Source of the DNA: Clarireedia homoeocarpa
Taxonomy: Eukaryota > Ascomycota > Leotiomycetes > Helotiales > Rutstroemiaceae
Reading direction: 5' to 3'
Assembly (NCBI GenBank): GCA_001465935.1
Contig: LNKV01000046.1
Coordinates: forward strand, 62,001-126,000
Length of the DNA: 64,000 bases
Under the pieces are notes generated by a model. It was not told the origin of the DNA. It worked only from the letters and a program-made list of their open reading frames with translations, and made no database searches. The first letter of the stretch is position 1. Every line of letters starts with the position of its first letter. Below, one piece after another: positions 44,763-57,000 of the stretch. The position numbers were made by a program, and so were the translations under genes.

Positions 44763-44874
44763 GCGCTTGTGGTTTAGTGGTAAAATTCATCGTTGCCATC
44801 AATCTTCGACTTCACAAGTCGGTTCAAGATCGTTCAACTTCGATGAGCCCCTGGTTCGATTCCTGGCGAGCGCA
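44763..44874 (+). tRNA. tRNA-Gly(GCC) with a 41-base intron
   Basis: The acceptor stem GCGCTTG/CGAGCGC pairs fully with one G-U. The D-stem is GTTT/AAAT, the anticodon stem CATCG/CGATG with loop TTGCCA plus T and anticodon GCC, and the T-arm CCTGG-TTCGATT-CCTGG. The discriminator is A. The intron 44,799-44,839 lies one base 3' of the anticodon, the canonical position. The internal A and B boxes are intact, and a T-rich run follows downstream. Confidence 0.95.
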
Positions 44875-45399
44875 CGTGATTCTTTTGCTTTTTTCCAATC
44901 CTCCTGTACTCTTTTTTTCTCCATTTTTGATATCATTTCTTCCTCTGGTTTAGTTGCTTTTGCTTTTGTTTCTATGAAAATATCTCAATTTTTAAAATTT
45001 GAGAAGTTTTACGATACACAGTGTTCAAAGGCGGACACACCCGCCCCGCGCCTTCCATTTCGATTCCTTCCTTCCATAATCTTTCATTGCCCTTCCTTCT
45101 ATACTTAACAAATTCGACAGTTCTTTCACCATATACTTGTTTAGACACCGCATGAGAAAAAGATAAGGTTATTTGATAACTTCATATCAATTGCTGTATC
45201 TAGCCAGCTACATCTTCGTAACTTTAGAATATGTATATATATTATGTATATACCACCGAACCTTTTTTTCACAGCCACCTGATCCATCCATCATATCTAG
45301 CAATCGTATCATATCATATCATACCATATCAAAAACATCGAGAACTACACCCAAAGCTCGATCCTCCAAACGCCTAACCCAAACCCTTTTAGAACCCAA
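44875..45399. other. Spacer between tRNA and transporter gene
   Basis: Pyrimidine- and AT-rich sequence without a supportable ORF; it contains the 3' flank of the transporter gene, including an ATCATATC-type repeat near 45,307-45,330. Confidence 0.5.
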
Positions 45400-47590
45400 C
45401 TAAAATTCTCCCACCTTCTCACCCCTTCCCTTCTCCCTATCCCCCTCATCACTACTCGAGTTCATAGGCCCCAGCAGCGGCGTCCCCGTACTCTTGACCC
45501 CATTGCGCTGCTGATGCTTAAAGAAATTATGCAGCTCCGCACTATACTCATCGCTATCATCAATTCCGTCATCAGCGAGACCACTCTCATTCTTCCCCTT
45601 CTGGATCTGACGCTCTTCCCACTCCGCTCTCAGATCACTAATTTTCTGCTCACGGTCCATTTCCGCGTTGTAATGCTTCCCAATACCCATCAGACGCTCC
45701 CACAAGCTAAGATGTGCAGGATGCACCGCAATGCCGTGGTAGTCGGCGTCACGACCGGCGCGGATGTACGACCAGCGGCGCTCCTGCTCCTTGAGATCGA
45801 GGCCTGTGGTATCTGGGAGGAAGAGCGCAGTGAGGAGCATGCCGGCGAGACCGAACCATGGAACAATGTAGAATTTCATTTGCGTATCGATGTAGTTGTA
45901 CAGGATGGATGCGAACAGGGCGCCGAGTTTGCCGACTGCGGCGGAGAAACCGTGGGCGGAGGCGCGGACGGGTGTGGGGAAGACTTCAGCGGCTACGAGG
46001 AAAGTGACGCTGTTGGGGCCGAACTGGTTGAAGAAGGACGAGAGGAAATACATGGCCTGGAAGGATTTGATGCCTGCGATGCTAGTGTAGTGGTGGTAGT
46101 GGAAAGCGGGGATCACGAAGAGAATGAAATCGAGAGCGAATCCTACTTGTTGCATCCATTTGCGGCCGTAAAGTTTGTTATCAATTAGGAAGGAGGCGCA
46201 GTAGTAACCAGCGAGGGAGACACCGACGTTGAGGAGATTCCAGAGCCAGCCTTCCATGATGGAGTTTGAACCGGGGGAGATGACTTTGATGAATTGCGAT
46301 TGGAAGAGCTTGTTGCCATAGAAGAATACGTCGTTGCAAAACCAGGCTCCGGCAGTGGCGATGAGACGACCGCTAAAGTGCTTGAAGGTTAGTGCGAGGG
46401 ATTCAACGTCGTATCCCGTGACTTTGGATTTCTTCTTGGTCAAATCCAATTGCTTGGATGCAAGAGGCATCTTATACCAACGGTAGTAAACCAACCATAA
46501 AGTTCCGACAGCGGGGAGGGCAAAGGAAACTCGGTAGATCCATTGAGCGGAAACTTTGGAGTACGGTGGGTTACCGCTTCCGTGGTGAAAGATGAGAAGC
46601 GAGAGGATAAGAATGGCTTGGTTGAAGAATTGACCCCAACCTTGCATAAGGAAAGCCATGGTGACTTTGCGTCCACGATGAAGACGATCGTCTTTGGTTG
46701 ATACGCGACCGGATCCTGTGGCATTTTCCATTGCTGCGGTGGCTGTCATGGGATATTCACCTCCGACTCCGATACCGTAGAAGAATAATGACCAGGCGTA
46801 GCAGATGACCCAACCATTGAGAGTGGTACCCCAGGAAGCGACAAGCATGATCAATCCGATGAACATAATGAAAGCATCTTGAATCAAACCCCAACGACGT
46901 CCAATTCTGCGGTATGTTAGCTGTCTGCTTGTGTAGAGTTTCGAGTGGAGTACAACTTACTTGTCACCAAGGTAACCGACGAGAATTTGACCAACGATAA
47001 TACCAATGACCTCAAGGTAAGTAACAGCGTAAACCCACTGCTCACTGCAAACATCGTAGCTCTTCCAACATTTGGGCCAAACAGCGGTAAAAAGGGCAGT
47101 CAAGTTCCCGATAGAGAACAGAACGTAACTGGGATATGATTAGGAAAGATCGTCAACAATCAAGATTCGAAGTTACTCACCCCTCGAGACCCAAGCCAGC
47201 ACCAGGAAGAACAGCATTTCTGAAATACCAAGCCACGGGACTAAGAGGATCCTTCTTTATCATGGCGCCAATAGCCTTCAATTCCCTTTTCGACTCCGCG
47301 CCTTCAGTCCTAACCACGAATTTGATTTGTTCCATGACGGGCAAATCCGCCCAGTAGGTACCGTCGGCCGTGTAGATATCATCTGGGTATAGTATGTAGT
47401 CGAAGATGGCCTTTTCGTTCTGCGGATCATGGGCATATGGCAACGAAGCGTGATCATCGCCCGTTTCCGGACCATGGGGAGAACTGACCATAGCGGAGTT
47501 GGTCGGGTCGTGGTGTTTGTGGTGGTGAAGAAGATTGGCCATGTTGAGTGTTGTTGTTGTTGTTGTTGTCGTCGATGACAAGAGCGACAA
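45400..47590 (-). CDS. MFS transporter, phosphate/glycerophosphodiester (Pho84/Git1-like) type
   Basis: Exons 47590-47181, 47128-46961 and 46906-45400 join in phase to 694 residues. The next Met (MANLLHHHKHH, from 47,539) would give 677 and avoids a Thr run encoded by a GTT microsatellite, so the start is uncertain. The N-terminal 125 residues are cytosolic and contain a long hydrophilic segment. The first membrane helix then begins (YVLFSIGNLTALFTAVWP), and the second exon ends at the MFS signature GDKIGRRWG. Further marks are YGIGVGGEYPMTATAAMENA, a central loop, and PTPVRASAHGFSAAVGKLGA. These place it in the phosphate:proton symporter branch with yeast Git1 (glycerophosphoinositol) and Pho84. 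The C-terminus is a 100-residue charged tail. The substrate is not resolvable by eye. Confidence 0.87.
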
Positions 47591-50500
47591 CGGGGGAAGG
47601 TGTTGGGTGAGTGGGTAGATGCCCTATTGCTGAAGTGCAACGGGGTGGAAGGAATTGGGATTGACACACACACGGTGAGAAAATCGAAGAAGAGATGGTG
47701 GATGGACGGCTTTTCATATACTAAGTAAGGGTCCAAGTTTGCTAGGATGCATGGGGGTCCCACAGTAGTAGTTTGTTTGAACGCGTATAGAGTAGGAGCA
47801 CTCCGAAGTGGGGACATCTGAAAGTGTAGGGCGGGACTACGGGGCTACTGCGAAGAGAAAAGAGAAAGCGAATGAACGTTGAGAAAAAAGTACCAGGTAC
47901 CGACGGCTGAATTCGAGACCAATCAATTGTACATGTGCAGATCTAGGTCTTTTCTGCTTTTGTAAGTTAGTGGGAGAACTTGGGAACTGTGAGAGGTGGA
48001 GGGGATTCTTTTGACAAATACATGTGGATTTGATTGTTGATATTCGTTACACATGCAACTGTACGGCACTGTACACATGCGAACGGTAGAACCGTCTCCC
48101 CTATGCCATTTTCCAGACAGATCAGACTCCCAAGCACATGATATCTGAGGTCTGAAAGCTTGTTCGACTTTGGCTGTGAAACCAGTGTCTAAGCTTCTAC
48201 GTACTTGCCAGCGTTCCTAGGTAGGTAGCTCTACGAAGTAGCTCTTGCTCTTTGTGATCACTACGAAGTACTCTGGATGATAAATGAGGGCACACTGAAA
48301 TCCTTGACCCATGAAAGCATAGAGGACGGGGGATGGCGGAAAGCGGATGAAAGTAGTGAGTCAACAATCAGATCATCCTGATCTCCTTTTTCCATTTCCC
48401 TTTCCCATCATACTTGTATTACACACACAAAGCATAACATTACCGTCTCGAGCACCCCAAAATAAATACCCTCCCCCCGCCATCTCTCCGCCATCTCTCC
48501 GCCACTGCTAATTGCCATTTCTAACCGGCAAGAATCATCTGGCCCAAAAGAGACAGCACGGGGGCACTTGCCAGACAACTTGACTTACTCCAGAATTCTA
48601 CTCCACAATGGCTCAAACTCCACTGCGTGTTCCACTCTGTTCGGACCAGCTGGGGCTCCATAGCGGGCTACGGTATTAATACGGCAATTGATCACGGTCC
48701 AGCAAAAAAGACGGTTGTAGAAATTTCGATACGTTCCTGTCGCGTGCCACCATGATACCATGATACCATGGCATCATCAAGTAAGAGAAGCATCCCAAGC
48801 CAGCGCCTCAGCCGCTACCCAAGAAAGAGAAGCAAGCAAGCATAACCATTTTCGCCGAAAGCTGCATTTCCCTTACATGTCGATAATATTAAAATCCGAT
48901 GGCCACTCGAGCTGCGTACTTGTACCCCAGAAAAATGGAATCGAATCTCCGACAGCCATCCCAAACCATCGATGCTTGCTTGTCGCTTGTTGATGGAGTT
49001 GCCCGATTTTCAAGACTTGACGTTGCGCCTGGCCAATGAGAAGCCGCTCTGGCACCACGTTTCTGTTCAATTTGTTCAGAAAGAAATGCACGGAAAAAAC
49101 TTCTGGCTTATGTAACTCGCCAGTGGTCCAGGATCTCGGCGGCTTTTATGGACTGCGGAGGGGCTGCGTATGTCCGAGCTTCTAGATCTGCGGATCCCCT
49201 CGTTTGACTCTATTCCAGCCACCAGCCATTCCATGTTCCCATGTTCCGCGCCGTATATTGCCACTTTCTTACAGATTATGCAAATTGTCCGCGATCTTGG
49301 TGTACAGACAGTAAGTAACCGACTGCTACGATTGTTTCTGCTTCGCTTTCCGTTGCGCTTTCTATTCCACCGTTTGCTGTCTTCGGTGCATTTCGCATCT
49401 CGCATTTCGAGCTTCTTGTTCCTGCATGTACCTAACCAGTTACTTGGATTATACTTTGATTTGCCCCAGACGAAGGCCATGATAGTTTATTTGCCGTCGT
49501 ACCATACAAGTACTGTGGTTGGCACCTCGAACCTGGGTTAGTCTGCAAGATAATCTTCCCATATGCGGCTTTTGGTCTCGATTTCCTTGTCTGCAGTAGG
49601 AAGTAACCTACAGTATCTGCAATACCGTCTCATTTCCCATTCCCTCAACTCCTCCTGCGTCTTTGCGCACTCTCTCGGCTAGCCCGCCGGTTTCGATTGT
49701 TCTCCCACTGTTCTGCCGTTCTGCTCTTCCACTTCGTACTTTCAAAGTTGCTTCTTTTCATCCTCAGGCATCCCTTCAATCCCAACCCCACGTGTTTCGT
49801 CTCGGCTTTCTGAGTCGTCCATTCAACTACATCAAACGTCTAGATACCCAATACCTTCTACGAATATCGAAAACCCAACAACGACCAAACACAAGCGGAT
49901 ATCCGGCAAACCCAAACAATCAGCCAAAACGAGATTCCCAGCGCCGCGGTTCGCCATGCACCCATGATCTACACGTCTGGGCATACGTCGACAATGTAGC
50001 CCTGTCGAAGCACTTACAACCCGGGCGCCGTCACATTCATTTGGGTGGCTTGCATACGGGGGTTACGTTCTGACACGTTCCGGCATCTTGGCGATGAATG
50101 GCTACATATTAACGTCGACCCTTGCTTCGTGTAAATTGTGACGTGCGTGGCACAAGCCTTTTTCTTGGGAAAGCTTACCTAGACGCATGGATGATATCAG
50201 TTTGTTGCTGGAATATACGACTTGTGCTTTGTGTTACCTTGCAACTGTGATTGGTTGGGTTGAACGAGCTGACTCCTTGAGATAAGTCATTACTGTACAT
50301 GAGGCGGAATAGTTGAAACACCTTCAACTTCTCGTGTATGGGGGGTTTGCACTCTTGCAATAGTGGGGTCCGAGAGTTGTGTTGGAGGAGGAATTGGAGA
50401 CTGTAATCTGATATGTCGTCCAAGATGAGAACCCTTAGTGGGGATATCAATAGATGGGTGGAGTGCTGCTAGTTTAACTTGCATGCAGCTGCAATCAAAT

Positions 50501-52000
50501 CATTCGAGATGCATGGAGGTATATTTAAACTGTCTTGATGCCTGCTCCTTGTCTGAGGTCTGATTAAAAGGTTGTGATATTCACGGCTACTCCGAACATG
50601 CATCTTCAACATGATCATATTCTCGTCCCTTGTTATATGGCCAGCTAACCAGCAGTTTCTTAGCTCACTTAATTAAGTGTTCTTTTCTAAATTTGAGCAA
50701 ACAGACCCTGGGTTTTCATTATCGTTCCCTGCACACGCGTTCAAGGCAATGCCTCAAGCCCCAATTATCGAACCTGATTTCATACTCGAGAATGATTCCT
50801 TCTGCTACGTATCTGTCGATCGCGATTTAAGTTGGCACTCGAACGGCGCAGGAATGGGATAATGTCTTGAAGTCTTTCACAAATTATCCTGTACATAAAC
50901 ATCCGAATTAAAAAATTCGATGATATATCGAGCAATCCACAATTCACACTTAAGATAAACATCCCGTCTACCTCAAACATACCGGCACATTCGCCTCCTC
51001 ATGTTAACCATAACAGCACAGGAATTTCCAGGTTTTTCAAAATATTGAATCGTCTTGTACTGATCTCACCTCCATCTAGATATGCAAGTGAAGGAACATC
51101 TCAAGCTCTTGGTAGTTGACTCGAAAATGTATACTCGAAAAGCTACAAATCCTACAAGACGATGCTCCCAGCAGACAATTCCACAGCGGTCTATCTTTGT
51201 GAATATCTTGCTGTAGCTACATGAACGGTAGTCCCAAGATTCCGATCCCTAAGCCATCTTTTATCACCGTTGCGTTGAAGGACTCGAGCGAGTATCAATC
51301 ACATGATCTTGATCCAATCGCATCGTGCCCCCCAAGTCCTGACTATTGCACGTTCTGTCTGACTATTCCTCTGCTGTCTTATCAGTCGGTTGATTTAAGT
51401 AGGATTACATCAGATAGCGACTTGATCTTTAAAAACTTGTTTATATTCTATATTTTGTAGAGCTGGAGAAATTCCATCTCGCGAGTTGTTGGACTCGGTT
51501 GCACTCGGTTGCACTGCTTGCTTATACTGTAGCTCCTCCTCGATAGGTGGGATCGATGTCTCTTCTTTTTCGCTGTTGAATTATCAAAAACTTGTTTTCC
51601 TTTTCCACTTGGGAGGAAATATAGAGTTTGGGTGGTTGATTGTTGGATTGTTTTTATGTTGCTGTTGCTATTCTGATTAATGGCGGATGAGTTGATAAGT
51701 CAGAGGGTTGGAAAGATTGGAAAGAAGAATTATTTGGTGTAGGAGTTTAGAGGGTGTTGGGAGTAATCGAGGAATATTTTGATGTTTGATACGCGGTTGT
51801 GATAAGGGATGATGCTGGGTCTGCTGCAAATTGTAGTATGTGCATCGGGGTTGGGGTATTTGTCGCCGCCACCGCCGCCGCTGCTGCTGCTGCTGATGAT
51901 GATGGGTTTTGGTTGGGTGAAGCCTTAGAGTGTGAGGGATGATTTTTTTTTTAGGTAGGAGGGGAAGGCACATAGGGGAGTGTAGAGTTTGGATGGATAG
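47591..52000. other. Gene-poor region, part 1
   Basis: Only short, unrelated open frames occur. Those that look most protein-like (for example 50,640-50,865 and 51,221-51,460, plus strand) have no recognisable domain or flanking splice logic. The left end must contain the transporter promoter. A CAG/CTG-like trinucleotide tract (CCGCCGCTGCTGCTG) is near 51,870-51,897. Confidence 0.45.
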
Positions 52001-54540
52001 GGATGAAGAGAATCAGAGGATGAAGGCTAGGAATAGATTGTAACGTGTTCTAGAGAGGATGCAAAATAGAGGATACTGGATAGAGTATGGTGTGATGTGG
52101 TATAGTAGACAAGAGTCACAGGACAGGTAGCCTAGAGGCTAGAAATATGGGATAATAATATAAAGAAATAGAAGAGAAGACGGGTGCGAAGAGATGAATA
52201 TGAATCATAGAATAGAATAGAATGTGAATGAGAAACGAAAGAATACCACATGAGAGACAGCAGTCGGTTTTCGTAGTAATGAAAGTTAGAACAGCTAATT
52301 CGAATTCTGGTTTGCACTGCCAGTATTCCAGGAATTGCCGGATCTGACTCTTAAACCTTGGTGCCTGTTTCAAGGTGGTGGGTGGAATGAGTCTAGTTGT
52401 TTTAGTAGCGATGGGAGATAGAGAAGTATACTAGGAGATGAATGAATGAATGAGTTGAGTTTGGAGATTGACGTTTTGGTTTTGCATTTTAGGGTTTCTA
52501 TCTGGCTTCTTTCTTCACTGCTGCTGCTTCCTTTGTTCCTCGTCTTGATATTAGAGTCCTTGCTTTCTATGTTTCCTGGAAGAGTCCGACTGAGATCGAT
52601 GATGGTAGTGAAATATTAGTTGGTCGGGGGGCGGGCATTGAGATGGGATAGGAAGAGCTAGAGTCTGGCGGTTAGTGTTGGGGTGAGCATGGGAAGAGAG
52701 GGATGGAGGGAGGAGGTTGGGAATGAGGTGTGATGTGGTGGTTGGAATACTACGACCGTTGATGTTATGGCTTTGATTGTTTTGGGGAGAGTTGCGTGAG
52801 ACTTGACTTCTATTTCGGATTTCGAAGGCTTGGTGAGTTTGGTTTAGTTAAGTTGATGTTGGATACTGAGGATATGCATTTAGGAGTGTAGGGTGGAATG
52901 GGAGGATGGTAGGTGGGAATGGAGATGGAGATGGAGATGGAGATGGAGATGGAGATGAATGCGAGGGGGAAAGTAGATTTGAGTAGGTTGTGTTGGTAGA
53001 TTGGTGGATTTGGTAGAGGAGGGAGGAAGGAGCGGGAATGAGAAGGGAGGAGAGCCGGGGAGAGAAGGGGATAAGGGGAGGAAAATGGTAGCTAAAACTG
53101 AAAGATAAACATACATACAGCACTGCAGAGAGTGTGAGTTGAAATGCAGAAGAACTGGCCTAGTATCAAGTGATAGATGGTTAATTGTAAATTACGTAAT
53201 AATAACAATAGTGAACCAGTAAAGCAAGCTAATCGACAATCTTCCCTCTCTCTTTTCACTCTGTAGCTCTGTTATATTCGTTTGTTCTTTCTATCTGCAA
53301 TTGCAAATCCACAATTCATTATGCAAGTCGCGAGGATGTGCTTATTTTCACTTGAAATAAGAGTTTATCGCTTTTGAGTTGGGTCTGAGACGGTTGCTAG
53401 GCTATAAGGGGCAGATGCGTTTATTCGACTGGATGAAGGTATTTTGGATACTGATGGATGGTATGGATATTTGCGAATAGTTATTAGCTAGTAGCTACGA
53501 TGTTAGAATATAGTATATATTAGTTTCTAATTGATTTCTCTTTTTCTCTATCATATTTTACTACTTGGTTTTATAGCTTTACATTTATGAATCTGGTTGT
53601 ATGTAGAAAGAACTCTATGAGCTGAGTAGAGGCAAGAGAGGAGAAGTGGTGTATATATATATATGACTCTCAGGTATTATTATATTGTAGATGATGTCTA
53701 AAGTTCTTTTCATTGGTCAGAGCAACAAGAAAAGAGGGAGAGGGAAAGGAGGAGAGAAATAGAGTAGTTGACGTAGATGGAGAAAGTGTACGAGTCAAAG
53801 ACAGAGCGAGTGTGCATGTCAAGAACTACTAAGTAAGGAGAGAACAGAGATGCATTAAGAACAAACACATTGGTAGCAATCTCTGAGCTGCAAGTAATAT
53901 GAACAAGTCCAGGATACAAATAAAACTCAATTTCAACAGTTCAATATCATCAGTAAATAATATTATACAGATACTACACAGTAACCAAGTGATTGAGAGA
54001 AATTTAGAAAGAGAAGAGAAAGGTGAAATACCAAAAAAGGAAAACTTCCAAAAAGGTGAACTATATATACGAACTCGGATATTTCAGTCGAAGAAACCCA
54101 TCTCAATACGGTACAATAAGAGGTTTTGGGGCGTTTAGGAGTATAAGAGCTTAGAAAGTGAAACCTATTAAGAACTTACAAGAGATAGTAAAAGAGAACT
54201 CTTCATCGACTTCGAATAAAGTTACTTTCTGCATTCTTTCTTTCTTTCTTTCCTTTATTCCTTGCCACGACTCATGATAGAGATGTGGAAAATATGGAAT
54301 GTAGACAGAATAGAATATCCCTCCTCCCCCTCCTTCTCCATGCTCAAGCTCTCGAATCTGAAATACAAGATCCTCGATATCGCAGAGATATAGATGGATG
54401 AATCAGTAAGTGAACTTCTGGCTGACTGACCGCTCGCTTGCTCGCCAGTGTTTGTATATAACTGTATGGTGTGATGCTTTCTGATATAGAGTAGACGTTG
54501 ATGAGAAAGCGAGAAAGCGAGAAGGAGAGAGAGTGCATGT

Positions 54541-54583
<43 letters not shown>

Positions 54584-57000
54584 CAAATTCCACTTATACC
54601 CAACATGAACCATTACACACACACTCTCTCTCACACACACTCGTGTAGTAATCCAGTATCCAGTACTAACATCTCCTCTCATCACAGTTATACCTATACT
54701 GGCACTGGCACTGGCAGATGCATCCATACATAGACATACTATACCATACCGTACCATAACCTTCTCACCCTCATTCGCATTCTCACTCTCAAGCCTTACA
54801 TTCTACCTATTTACCTAACTCAACAACTCCACCTCAACAAGTCTATTCACCATCCATCTCGCAGATCATTCCCCTATTTTTCTCTTTATTTATTTATTTC
54901 TTTCTCCCATTATTCTCCACACCCACATACATGCCATACCATACCGAACCAAAACCGCAACTCAGCAGCGCAAGAGCCCATCCATATACCAACCCTCCAG
55001 CAGAATCAAGTCTCGCAAGCATGGTCCTCCGCAGTTTTCTCACCCTTTAAACTATTCGTTTTGATCTACTCATTTGCGATCTGCACGAATGCGCTGGAAA
55101 ACCCAATCGAACAGGACGTATATAAATCAAAAGTCGATATCAGCCAGCTCAGCTCAGCTCGATCATTTCATGCGCGAGGATGAGCGAGGAAACCTAAACT
55201 AGAGGATGGAAAATGATGTTATGATATGTTAGCTGCTAGGTTCTACTTTAGTGAAGAGAGAGGGATAGATAGGTAGATGAAAGAGAATACATACATGCCA
55301 TTTCATTTCCTGAATGCTCATGCTCTCTTGCAGCCGAGTGCGAGTATTCTATGCTTCAGATGAACTATTCGCAGGTTCATCCAAACATAGCATAACATAT
55401 CATGAGGCTGACAATGATAGTCCCCTTCGTTCGTTCATTAGTGTACGAAGGTAGGTAGGTAGGTAGCCTAACTGCACAAGCTCCGCTATTCAATTTCGTC
55501 CGCGTAACTACCTAGCTAGCTCGTGGGAAGCTTATTGGAGTCTAGATTTTGAGTTGTGCATCCTCGCATAGTTGTATACCGATCACACCATATCAGGCAA
55601 TCCAATCCAATCAATAAACGATCTAAGCACTTACTCAACCACGGCTGTTTGAGGCCCAATCCTCTCTACCACAACCGAAGTCAATGAGATGAAAAGAGTA
55701 AAGCTAAACTACACCAGACTGGACGAGGCCAGACGAGGAGGACGCCACACCACGCCACGCAAGTCCCCACACAACTCCGCTAGTTTAAAGCCCGGGCTAT
55801 ATCTCCAGCTGGACATCAATTCCCACCAGAGCAAACGCACCGCAGTCTCCGCCGCCACGGCGTTGATCAAGCAACACCATTCAGTTCAGTTCAGCCCGGT
55901 CTCGCCCAGTCCAGCCCAGTCCAGGTAGATAGGTATCGTTGGCGAAAACGGGCGTAGTATAGTATAGTATGTTATAGTATAATATGTATGTATCATCGAA
56001 GAAGAGACTAAGACCCACGCGGCTGAAAATATCTCGTATGCAATCGACAGGCCTACATCACATTATAGTACGATGGACAGACGAGAACGGACGGACGACG
56101 GAAATGAAGGAAGACGGAAGACTGAAGTGAGGCTGGACCGTACATTCACAACCAATCGATAAGGCAAGCATGCAGACTTGAAGAGCAAAATGTCTCGCAG
56201 GATCGACGGGAGCTGTAGCTCTTCTCGTCTCATGCCATCTCCTGTCACACCGGAGGGATTCTTCGCCCAAACTTTAATCGGCACGAATCGGCTGGGCTGG
56301 ATTGGATTGAAATGGAATGGAATGAAGCTGGCTGAACTTGACTTGGACTGAACTGACTCTTGTCCATCCATTCCGCCTCGAATCTTGATCGGTGGCTCGC
56401 TGCTCATCTGATAAGCCAAATTTCCTCTTTGGTGGAAGGATTACAGGAATCTTTGCACTCTTTGCCGGCCTATTATCGACTACGTACCACGTACCAAGAA
56501 CCCTAGTGCCCACTGATCAACAGAACGATTTGTATATACTGGTGATATGTTTGGTTGAGTTCCGTGATGACAAGACGTGATTCAATCTCCTGGATGCCCA
56601 ATCGGAGCGACTTGACAGAAAGGGATATAAAAACCGAGAGAGAGAGGAAGAGAGAGGAAAGGAAAAAGGTGTACACAGTACATACTCTGTTCCGTGTAAA
56701 CATTCTAGATTGCATCTCCGTAATGCTTAGAGGATAATCTTGCTTGAACGATCATCAACATCGTCATCATTGTGAAAGTACAATACAATACAATACGAAA
56801 GTAAACATACGTTATCGCCCACAACCGCCACGTACGAATAATACATGCCCTATTGTATATGGGTTGTTCAAACATCATTTTTGACGTTGGCACCAAGCGT
56901 CGAGCTCGCTTGCAAAAGGACAGAGACCCAGAGGAGACTTGTTTGACAATGATAGGAGGGAACGTCCACCAACACCAACTGCAAGAAACCGCGCCTTGTC
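52001..57000. other. Gene-poor region, part 2, rich in microsatellites
   Basis: No supportable gene. Simple repeats include GGAGAT hexamers at about 52,918-52,957, a (GT)n block at 54,538-54,565 followed by (GA)n to about 54,582, TAGG tetramers near 55,451-55,466, and GAGAGAGAGG-type purine blocks near 56,635-56,665. A pair of matching GGAATTGAAATGG/GGAATGGAATG units lies near 56,302-56,326. Confidence 0.45.
54538..54582. repeat. (GT)n-(GA)n compound microsatellite
   Basis: About 13-14 GT units run directly into about nine GA units on the plus strand. Confidence 0.9.

Noticed and set aside
45514..46188. 224-codon plus-strand frame across the transporter
   Set aside because: Antisense to a well-supported MFS transporter exon; composition mirrors it.
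47278..47817. 179-codon minus frame upstream of the transporter
   Set aside because: It overlaps transporter exon 1 in another frame and has no domain.
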